Positions 1 to 5,060 of a stretch of 5,334 nucleotides of DNA are shown piece by piece; the first letter of the stretch is position 1; the number at the start of each line of letters is the position of its first letter. Source of the DNA: Nitrososphaeraceae archaeon (GTDB lineage: Archaea > Thermoproteota > Nitrososphaeria > Nitrososphaerales > Nitrososphaeraceae); assembly GCA_025449515.1 (NCBI GenBank), contig JANWJI010000157.1, positions 1 through 5,334 on the forward strand. The letters are read 5' to 3'. The notes beneath the pieces were generated by a model. The model made no database searches. It had not been told where the DNA came from and saw only the letters and a program-made list of their open reading frames with translations. Made by a program: the position numbers and the translations under genes.

Positions 1-207
1 GTACGCAGTAAGATGAATCGACTCCGCTAACATTGGATATCAATACAACTCAGAAGATACTTACAGTACAGCTTAGCTTTATCGATCAAACACACTTTGC
101 TTGTAACTCAATAAAACTCTACTTTTCTGACGGGTTCTTATTTAATGAATTCTCATTATTTCTAATCGTACCCATGTGATCAATTGTAATAATACGAATT
201 TCTAGTC

Positions 208-234
208 TTACGAGAGGTGTCCTGACTCTTGTAA
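208..234 (+). other. Intergenic stem-loop, 9-bp stem and 9-nt loop
   Basis: Bases 208-216 (TTACGAGAG) pair with 226-234 (CTCTTGTAA) over nine consecutive positions around the loop GTGTCCTGA. One of the nine pairs, 212/230, is G-T. It would be a G-U wobble in a plus-strand RNA but an A-C mismatch in a minus-strand RNA, so any RNA role favours plus-strand transcription. The element is richer in G+C than its surroundings, and no T-run follows it directly, so it does not look like a simple terminator. It matches no RNA family I know. The pairing is seen directly; that it is functional is inference. Confidence 0.35.
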
Positions 235-860
235 ATCTATTATAATTAAATTTCCAAAATCTAGTATTATTGATATTATTAATTAGAGCATCGATGTTTG
301 ATAATTGCTAATTTGCATTAATGTGTTTGCTAGGATTGTTGGTTACTCATTCAAATTGACAGTCGATAAATAGGACCTACATCTCATTAATATGATAGTT
401 TTTAGATTTCACCTCAAATTTTATCGGAACTCGAATCGGTTATTATATGGCAGTAGAATAATTCGCTTTCTATAATTCTCCCTGTTCTTTATATGCGGCA
501 TTTGTAAGATAATTTACATCACATTCAATAGAACCTATTCTTATTTCTCAATAATCGTTCCTAATAATAATTGTATTCAAATAACGATAAATTCAAACAC
601 ACGTATTTCTGTCAACATCTTCTATTGGTAACTGATCATTGTATATGTATAGTATGAAATACTGAATTTCTATCACAATGTGAGCTATAAAACATGTCAT
701 ATGTTGTTGTCATGTCATAATGTTATCTTGTCAGGTCGGAGAAGCATTAGTTTGGTTTATCAGATATATTTTGGAATGGTTTAATTGTATTTGTTTTCTT
801 TTTTCATACAATCATGAATCTTAGATATAAAGTAAATATTTCCGTGCAATTGGCGCTCAA

Positions 861-893
861 GGATCTGTTCCATATTATATGAACACACTATCC
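861..893 (-). terminator. Stem-loop just 3' of rfcL, possible terminator or 3'-UTR structure
   Basis: Immediately downstream of the rfcL stop (899-897 on the minus strand) three short helices stack into one interrupted hairpin: 861-864 with 890-893, 866-869 with 882-885, and 871-874 with 878-881. This gives 12 Watson-Crick pairs, a single-base bulge at 870, a 1x4 internal loop and a 3-nt apical loop. On the minus strand only modest T-rich stretches follow (roughly 850-825). Archaeal termination depends mainly on T-tracts, so this may be a 3'-end stabilising structure rather than the terminator. A competing 7-bp hairpin at 891-918 overlaps the stop codon. Confidence 0.3.
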
Positions 894-896
894 TAT

Positions 897-2141
897 CTAT
901 GTATTCTTCCTGATAGGAATCCGTCCCATCTCTTTTGCCAATACTTCTCCCACTTTTTCATCAATATTTGAGATCAATGCAAATTCAATAGGATCTACTT
1001 TATTATCAATCATTATCTTAATTAGATAAGGTAAATAATCTGCGCCAAATGTACTCCTTGACAAATGAGCCTTTTGAGCTAAACTGGAAAGCACGATTTT
1101 CATAGATTGACCTCTCGCGAGTATAGGTCCCATTACAGGCCATATCATACCATATTGACTATACTTTATCCCCTTGTTGTGTGAATATTCGTATAAGCCG
1201 TAAGATATCATATCGTTAAGATACTTAAGGAGACTCCAATGTCTATGTCGTCCAGCCCTACCAACTATCATATCAACCTGAGAAAGTACATCGAGTAGGG
1301 CAGCCATGCTCTTCTTATCAACTTGCCGAGACGAAGAAACTATGCTTGAAAAAAATGCATTTATTAAATCCCTTCTTCTTTCCTCTGTTGACATACCGAA
1401 TCTAGGATCAGCATACATTCCGTTAGTACGCGATAAGAACGATTTACCCTTTTCAACTGAACCCGAGGAAAAATAGCCGTTTATTGTATTTCCGATATCA
1501 ATCTCAGTAGTGTCTCCCTTGGTGGCGTTATATCCAGCAAGCCTTGATTGTGCGATATTTAATAATGATCTAATGTCCCCACGACAATCCGATGCAACTG
1601 AAATTTTTTCTTCTAAACTCAATTTCTTATTTTCAATTCTTAAAATATGTTCCAAAAATAACAAAAGCAGTCTAGGAGGAATAATCTTGTATTCTATTGG
1701 CCTGCATACTTTCGCCAATTCTTTGATCTTGGTATTCTTAGAATTAGCTGCAATGATTACAGGTATAGTGGGCTCTTTCAGTATTTTTGTTAGGTATTCT
1801 AATCCACCTGTGTCGTGTCTACTTGATATCCCATCAATCTCATCCAAAAAAAGTAACATGGGTTTTCTGAATATGCTAGTGTTGTTAAGTATCGGGATAA
1901 TTCTTTTCTCTAAATCATCCCTCGCTCTTGTATCGCTTGCATTCATTTCTATCAAATCATAATTGAATTGCTGAGCTAATGCATGGACTAGTGAAGTTTT
2001 TCCAGTTCCAGGAGGACCAATAAGTAGCAAAGGCTTGCTTCCATTAATCCAATGTGTAAGCCATTTAACTACAGCTAATCTGGCATCCTCATTACCTATC
2101 ATGTCTTCTACTTTCTTTGGTCTATATTCCCTAGCCCACAT
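897..2141 (-). CDS. rfcL: Replication factor C large subunit (clamp loader ATPase)
   Basis: This encodes a 414-residue AAA+ ATPase. With the small subunits RfcS it forms the archaeal clamp loader that opens and loads the PCNA ring at primer-template junctions. The family signatures run in order: the N-terminal WAREYRPKK segment; Walker A GPPGTGKT at residues 42-49; the RFC box NASDTR at 67-72; Walker B LDEID at 99-103; sensor 1 AAN at 131-133; sensor 2 GDIRSLLN at 188-195. A helical collar region follows from about residue 220 to 340, including VGRAGRHRHWSLLKYL at 293-308. The position of the small-subunit SRC arginine finger reads VCR (145-147), as expected for the large subunit. Length is near crenarchaeal RfcL (about 400) and shorter than many euryarchaeal forms (about 480). 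The C-terminus (GRIPIRKNT) shows no PCNA-binding PIP box. ATG 2141 is chosen because the conserved N-terminus starts there. The gene is monocistronic here, and no rfcS lies in the window. Confidence 0.96.
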   Translation of the reverse strand: MWAREYRPKKVEDMIGNEDARLAVVKWLTHWINGSKPLLLIGPPGTGKTSLVHALAQQFNYDLIEMNASDTRARDDLEKRIIPILNNTSIFRKPMLLFLDEIDGISSRHDTGGLEYLTKILKEPTIPVIIAANSKNTKIKELAKVCRPIEYKIIPPRLLLLFLEHILRIENKKLSLEEKISVASDCRGDIRSLLNIAQSRLAGYNATKGDTTEIDIGNTINGYFSSGSVEKGKSFLSRTNGMYADPRFGMSTEERRRDLINAFFSSIVSSSRQVDKKSMAALLDVLSQVDMIVGRAGRHRHWSLLKYLNDMISYGLYEYSHNKGIKYSQYGMIWPVMGPILARGQSMKIVLSSLAQKAHLSRSTFGADYLPYLIKIMIDNKVDPIEFALISNIDEKVGEVLAKEMGRIPIRKNT

Positions 2142-2170
2142 TATCTTCTCATATCGTTAGTAATTATTTC

Positions 2171-2179
2171 ATTATTAAA
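2171..2179 (-). promoter_or_regulatory. Candidate TATA box of rfcL
   Basis: On the minus strand the A+T stretch TTTAATAAT is centred about 34 nt upstream of the rfcL ATG. With the usual archaeal spacing of about 26 nt from TATA to start site, transcription would begin near 2149, leaving a leader of only a few bases. A second A+T patch at 2161-2168 would fit a fully leaderless start at the ATG. There is no strong Shine-Dalgarno sequence; the nearest purine run is GAGAAG. The assignment rests on spacing and composition only. Confidence 0.35.
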
Positions 2180-2316
2180 TAGAACGTCCAGAAAAATTTT
2201 CTCGAGATGCCTTACAATTCTCAATTAAGAATTAGAACTGATATTTTGAAGGGTTTGGTACAAACTTATCTATCCAAGATCTTATGAGTTAAAAAAGGTG
2301 CTGATTGAATCATATT

Positions 2317-2348
2317 TTCATGGAAGATCTAGTTTAATAATCCATGAA
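2317..2348. repeat. Inverted repeat, 8-bp arms with 16-nt spacer
   Basis: The arms TTCATGGA (2317-2324) and TCCATGAA (2341-2348) are perfect reverse complements. The arms do not extend in either direction. They lie between the two divergent promoters, so they could be an operator for a dimeric regulator or a leader hairpin. In A+T-rich DNA an 8-bp pair can also arise by chance. The right arm overlaps the second copy of the AATTAAGAATTA direct repeat by two bases. Confidence 0.3.
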
Positions 2349-2366
2349 TTAAGAATTAAGGTAACT

Positions 2367-2396
2367 TGTAAATGTTAAATTCACGCAATATTTACA
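2367..2396. repeat. Inverted repeat, 7-bp arms with 16-nt spacer
   Basis: The arms TGTAAAT (2367-2373) and ATTTACA (2390-2396) are perfect reverse complements around 16 nt. A partly overlapping alternative pairing, AAATGT (2370-2375) with ACATTT (2394-2399), also exists. The element lies about 75-100 bp upstream of the strongest TATA candidate of the secreted-protein gene. Half-site symmetry suggests a protein-binding site, but no regulator is known from this window. Confidence 0.3.
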
Positions 2397-2469
2397 TTTG
2401 CATACAACAATTGCAAGTCAATTAGTATACTATTAATGACACAGATTGCCAACTATGCCATGTTATGTC

Positions 2470-2480
2470 TTAAATAAATA
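2470..2480 (+). promoter_or_regulatory. Candidate TATA box of the secreted-protein gene
   Basis: TTAAATAAATA is the best TATA-like match upstream of the ATG at 2541. It predicts a start site near 2501 and a leader of about 40 nt without a Shine-Dalgarno sequence. A weaker candidate, GTAATTTTA at 2512-2520, would put the start site almost at the ATG and give a leaderless message. The sequence alone does not decide between them. A small ATCGT/ACGAT stem (2524-2528 with 2536-2540) ends right against the start codon. Confidence 0.35.
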
Positions 2481-2540
2481 GCAAAAAGAAACAAATATTT
2501 CTCTGTTCTTCGTAATTTTAGACATCGTATTGATAACGAT

Positions 2541-3689
2541 ATGAAAAATTTGATTTATGACTATTTCAAATATATAATACCTACTTCAATAATTGTGATA
2601 TTTTGTTTTAATATGGCGTTACATGGCTATCAATTTAACCTTGTTTTAGAGCCTATATATGCACAAACATCGAGTTCGAGTGCAATCACAAATCGTAGTG
2701 TTCTGAACACACAAGATCAAGATTTAACACCCTCCCCCACCATAGTTAAAGAAAAATTGCCTAGCGTAAAGATTACTTCTCTCAGTAAGGGACAACAAGT
2801 TTCAGATGGAAAACTTGAGATTTTCGGTACTTCATCAGATAGCCCGACTGCCCAATGCAATGTTTCGGTCATACTAAATGGGATTAAACCATATCAGAAT
2901 GTGATCCCTAGTGGACAAGGTGAAACTGGCGATTTTTCAAAATGGAAGTACTCATTTACACCCCAATATGGTATTATTAATAAAGGGATGAACAAGATAA
3001 CCTCTAAAATATCTTGTCTAGATGAATCTGGAACAGATCTTACAAAATTTAACAGTGTTAATGTGATTGGCACATCAAATAATTCTCTTTCTGTTAGCCA
3101 GCCATCACTGAAATTAGAATCGACAGCTGCAGGAAATAGAACGACACAATCATCAACGACTGACACAGTCGGATCAAATGAATCCAAACGATCTATTCAG
3201 GAAACGAAAACTGAAGATCGTAATCCAAATTCAAAATCATTATCTCTTTTCTTTAATATTGATAGGGATCCAGTTATACGTGGACATGTACAAACTATTA
3301 CTGTAGCACTATATGATTCTAATACAAATGCAAGAATCGTCGGCGCTAAGGTCACAGGTCAGATCGCTGATTCTTTTGACTCGGTCAAGAAGGAATTCGC
3401 AGGAACTACTGATACTAAGGGAGAGTTTTCGTATTCTTGGAAGATACCAGAGACCGGTAAATTAAATGATGATTACAAAGTAAAAGTAGATGCATCTGCA
3501 AGTGGATATCCACGCGAACTATATACCACTATTTTCAAAGTAAGAGGTGGCCATAATTCAGATACTCCTTTTATTCTAGCACAGGCTAACAGCAAATTCA
3601 ATGATGGGTTAGTTGATAGTATAAATGATTTTACACAAGGTATGTTGGATAGTGTCGAGCAAAAGCTCAATACTACACGTAACGGGTAA
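2541..3689 (+). CDS. Secreted protein with two Ig-like (beta-sandwich) domains
   Basis: This encodes a 382-residue exported protein of unknown role, probably at the cell surface. Residues 1-41 form a Sec signal peptide: a short N-terminus with Lys2 and Lys10, a hydrophobic core at about 11-28, and likely signal peptidase I cleavage after Ala41 in PIYA-QT. A Ser/Thr/Gln-rich stretch (42-72) follows. A first Ig-like module spans about 75-177; it holds the only two cysteines of the mature chain (C106, C159), a likely disulfide. After a Ser/Thr/Asn-rich linker (178-232), a second beta-rich module spans about 236-334, with AKVTGQ, TTDTKGEFSYSW and SGYPRE, resembling Big/carboxypeptidase-regulatory-like folds. 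The tail (343-378) looks helical. Six N-X-S/T sequons occur (N51, N107, N180, N199, N213, N377). There is no C-terminal membrane anchor. The ATG is chosen because the signal peptide begins there. The domain type is familiar from Thaumarchaeota; the function is not known. Confidence 0.85.
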   Translation: MKNLIYDYFKYIIPTSIIVIFCFNMALHGYQFNLVLEPIYAQTSSSSAITNRSVLNTQDQDLTPSPTIVKEKLPSVKITSLSKGQQVSDGKLEIFGTSSDSPTAQCNVSVILNGIKPYQNVIPSGQGETGDFSKWKYSFTPQYGIINKGMNKITSKISCLDESGTDLTKFNSVNVIGTSNNSLSVSQPSLKLESTAAGNRTTQSSTTDTVGSNESKRSIQETKTEDRNPNSKSLSLFFNIDRDPVIRGHVQTITVALYDSNTNARIVGAKVTGQIADSFDSVKKEFAGTTDTKGEFSYSWKIPETGKLNDDYKVKVDASASGYPRELYTTIFKVRGGHNSDTPFILAQANSKFNDGLVDSINDFTQGMLDSVEQKLNTTRNG

Positions 3690-3696
3690 CTTTGAG

Positions 3697-3730
3697 GATA
3701 CCCAAACAGGTATCATTATTGATATTTTCT
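3697..3730 (+). terminator. Terminator-like hairpin and T-rich tail after the secreted-protein gene
   Basis: Seven bases after the TAA stop, GATACC (3697-3702) pairs perfectly with GGTATC (3709-3714) around the loop CAAACA. A T-rich stretch follows, ending in TTTTCT at 3725-3730. Position, orientation and T-rich tail make this the best transcription-end candidate for the upstream gene. The pairing is seen; termination is inferred. Confidence 0.5.
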
Positions 3731-3745
3731 CTGATTCTCAGTCGT

Positions 3746-3766
3746 AAATAAATAGGTAGTTTATTT
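3746..3766. terminator. A+T stem-loop between convergent genes, possibly bidirectional terminator
   Basis: AAATAAA (3746-3752) pairs with TTTATTT (3760-3766) around the loop TAGGTAG. The element lies about midway between the convergent genes and gives a T-rich 3' arm in either direction, so it could help stop both transcripts. The stem is entirely A-T and therefore weak. Confidence 0.3.
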
Positions 3767-3875
3767 GTCGATTATAAAGATGTATATGATTAGCAGATGA
3801 TGTTTTCTATTAATCTTGAGCACAATGAGTAGTGATCCACTTTGTTTGCTCGATTCGGCGATTCAATTATGGGTA

Positions 3876-3882
3876 TTTTTTT
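3876..3882 (+). terminator. T7 tract facing the 3' end of ppk2
   Basis: A run of seven T on the plus strand lies just outside the ppk2 stop codon. Archaeal RNA polymerase ends transcripts at such tracts, so it may be a back-up stop that prevents transcription of the secreted-protein gene from running antisense into ppk2. It borders the 12-bp palindrome TTGAATATTCAA (3881-3892), which spans the ppk2 stop. Confidence 0.3.
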
Positions 3883-3888
3883 GAATAT

Positions 3889-4716
3889 TCAATCGACTAT
3901 TATATTTGATAAATTCGTCTTTGGCTTAGGAAATCTTAGGTTCATACTCTTAAGAATACTAACAATAATATAAGCTACAGCGAAATTTCGGAACCATTTC
4001 GCATTTGCTGGAATAATATACCAAGGTGCCCATTTAGTACTGCATTTACTTAGCACATTTTCGTGTGCCTGTATATAGCGATCCCAATGTCTGCGTTCAA
4101 GTATGTCACTATCCGAGAATTTCCACTGTTTTGTTGGGTCATTGAGTCGTTCATGCAGTCTCTTCTTTTGCTCATCTTTACTTATATGCAAGAATAACTT
4201 AACGATCTGAACGTCATTTTCAACTAGGTATCTCTCGAACTCATTTATCTGCTTATATCTTTTATGACAAGTACTCTTTGATAATAATTTATGAACTGAT
4301 ACCTCTATTACATCTTCATAATACGAACGATTAAATACTACTATTTGGCCCTTTGCTGGAATGTTTTTATGTGCACGCCATAAGTAGTCGTGTGATACCT
4401 CTTCATTATCAGGAGTCTTGAAGGAAATAGCTCCACAACTTTGGGGATTAAAGGCACCCATGACATGTCTTATCGTACTGTCCTTGCCAGAAGTATCAAT
4501 TCCTTGAAGAACTATTAATACAGCTTTGCCTTTGTCCGCAAACAGCTTGTATTGCAAATCGGACATCTGATTCATGAGATCAATTAATAAATTCTGGGCA
4601 TGTTCTTGATTATATTCTGCTGCTATATAATCAGGATCCCAATTCTTGAGCTTTATTTCTGTACCTTTTCTAATCATTAGTCTTCTAGTCATGTTTATTT
4701 TTGTAATTGTCCTCAT
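3889..4716 (-). CDS. ppk2: Polyphosphate:nucleotide phosphotransferase, PPK2 family
   Basis: This is a cytosolic P-loop kinase of the PPK2 family (275 residues from ATG 4716), which transfers phosphate between inorganic polyphosphate and nucleotides. Key motifs, numbered from this ATG: Walker A GIDTSGKDS at 72-80; Walker B-like FNRSYYED at 128-135; lid region with WKF at 198-200 and RRHWD at 208-212; APWYIIPA at 230-237; KWFRN at 240-244. NRSxYED, rather than the DRSWYN of classes I and II, suggests class III, whose members phosphorylate both AMP and ADP; this subclass is an inference. The open frame extends to GTG 4731, right after an in-frame TGA (4737-4735). ATG 4692 or 4677 are also possible: the family N-terminus (here IRKGTEIKLKNW) only begins after ATG 4677. 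ATG 4716 is preferred because a TATA-like box lies 23-33 nt upstream. The gene is monocistronic and convergent with the secreted-protein gene. Confidence 0.93.
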   Translation of the reverse strand: MRTITKINMTRRLMIRKGTEIKLKNWDPDYIAAEYNQEHAQNLLIDLMNQMSDLQYKLFADKGKAVLIVLQGIDTSGKDSTIRHVMGAFNPQSCGAISFKTPDNEEVSHDYLWRAHKNIPAKGQIVVFNRSYYEDVIEVSVHKLLSKSTCHKRYKQINEFERYLVENDVQIVKLFLHISKDEQKKRLHERLNDPTKQWKFSDSDILERRHWDRYIQAHENVLSKCSTKWAPWYIIPANAKWFRNFAVAYIIVSILKSMNLRFPKPKTNLSNIIVD

Positions 4717-4738
4717 AGACAGTGGGAACACAACTCAA

Positions 4739-4750
4739 GTTAAAATATCT
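4739..4750 (-). promoter_or_regulatory. Candidate TATA box of ppk2
   Basis: On the minus strand AGATATTTTAAC lies about 23-34 nt upstream of ATG 4716. This spacing predicts a start site at about 4716-4719, that is, a leaderless or nearly leaderless message starting at that ATG. It is the main reason for preferring ATG 4716 over GTG 4731, which would lie upstream of the predicted transcript start. A second A+T patch (about 4696-4704) could serve ATG 4677. Confidence 0.4.
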
Positions 4751-4960
4751 AGCATTAACATCGATCTGTTCAATGTTCTGTAACTATTCCCTAAAACATA
4801 TCACACATATAATTTTGATCTCTACATTAATAAGCTATGATCTTAATTGGTGGTATCAAATGTACTAGAATATAATGAAAAAGTAGGTTTATTAAAGAAT
4901 GCTTTGATTTTAGCTTGTTAATATGAAATTATTATATTATATAGCATACAACAAAATAGG

Positions 4961-5047
4961 ATGTCAATTCTTGAGAAATGTGTTAGAGACATGGTAAGAA
5001 GAGAATCAACAAGATCGAATTATGATTATAGTTATTTATTACGATAA
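4961..5047 (+). CDS. Possible 28-residue microprotein with a well-placed TATA box
   Basis: An ATG-started frame of 28 codons ends in TAA. The predicted peptide starts MSILEKCVRDMVRRES and ends NYDYSYLLR. The N-terminal half could form a charged amphipathic helix; there is no signal peptide, membrane segment or recognised domain. Its main support is the A+T block ATTATATTATATAG at 4931-4944, centred about 25 nt upstream of the ATG, which is the spacing expected for an archaeal leaderless gene. Against it, ORFs of this length are frequent by chance in such DNA and TATA-like words are common here. It could also be a remnant of a decayed gene. Confidence 0.2.
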   Translation: MSILEKCVRDMVRRESTRSNYDYSYLLR

Positions 5048-5060
5048 TAATAGATGCAAA

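Larger units (their letters stand above)
1..896. other. Long A+T-rich intergenic region without a supported gene
   Basis: All frames are broken frequently by stops. The longest ATG-started plus-strand frames I traced are 34 codons (720-824) and 27 codons (392-475 and 701-784), which base composition alone would produce. At the left edge a minus-strand frame begins with ATG at 33-31, just after an in-frame TGA (42-40), and stays open to the edge for 11 codons (MLAESIHLTAY). It could be the 5' end of a gene mostly outside the window, but there is too little to call. The region contains a stem-loop at 208-234, a cluster of TGTCA words at 695-734, a plus-strand T-rich tract at about 791-805, and the 3' hairpin of rfcL at 861-893. 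No tRNA-like T-loop or cloverleaf was seen. Confidence 0.6.
2142..2540. other. Divergent intergenic regulatory region
   Basis: This 399-bp spacer separates the divergent rfcL and secreted-protein genes and has no credible ORF. It contains the promoters of both genes, two inverted repeats with identical 16-nt spacers (2317-2348 and 2367-2396), and a 12-bp direct repeat AATTAAGAATTA at 2223-2234 and 2347-2358. An 11-bp word, TAACGATATGA, lies in opposite orientations at its two ends (2149-2159 on the minus strand, 2534-2544 on the plus strand). Each of these is seen directly; their function is unknown. Confidence 0.6.

Noticed and set aside
425..445. CTCGAATC resembling a tRNA T-loop
   Set aside because: The conserved TTCRANY loop with a flanking 5-bp stem is missing, and no acceptor, D or anticodon arm can be built around it.
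392..475. 27-codon ORF (MIVFRFHLKF...) with GATAAATA about 24 nt upstream
   Set aside because: The product is Phe/Ile/Arg/Asn-rich as expected from random A+T DNA, and chance ORFs of this length are common here. The TATA-like spacing alone is not enough.
720..824. 34-codon ORF (MLSCQVGEALVW...) with a TATA-like word about 31 nt upstream
   Set aside because: Several ORFs of this size are expected by chance from the stop-codon frequency of DNA with this composition. The peptide is hydrophobic and Cys-rich without a recognised pattern. It is kept only as context for the TGTCA cluster.
1510..1962. 150-codon open frame on the plus strand inside rfcL
   Set aside because: It lies wholly antisense to the conserved AAA+ and lid coding region of rfcL. 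Its product is low-complexity (Ser/Leu/Ile-rich) with no recognisable domain; it is a shadow of the rfcL codons.
2894..3187. 97-codon open frame on the minus strand inside the secreted-protein gene
   Set aside because: It is fully antisense to a gene with a clear signal peptide and domain structure. It shows no promoter of its own and no family resemblance.
3473..3670. 65-codon open frame on the minus strand inside the secreted-protein gene
   Set aside because: It is antisense to the second Ig-like domain and the tail and has no features of a real protein.
3790..3805. AGATGATGT resembling a C box of a box C/D guide RNA
   Set aside because: The last base departs from RTGATGA, and no D box (CTGA) lies at a suitable distance downstream.
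3881..3892. 12-bp palindrome TTGAATATTCAA over the ppk2 stop as a terminator for ppk2
   Set aside because: As a hairpin it leaves only four pairs and a 4-nt loop, and on the ppk2 strand it is followed by A residues rather than T. It is not a credible minus-strand terminator.
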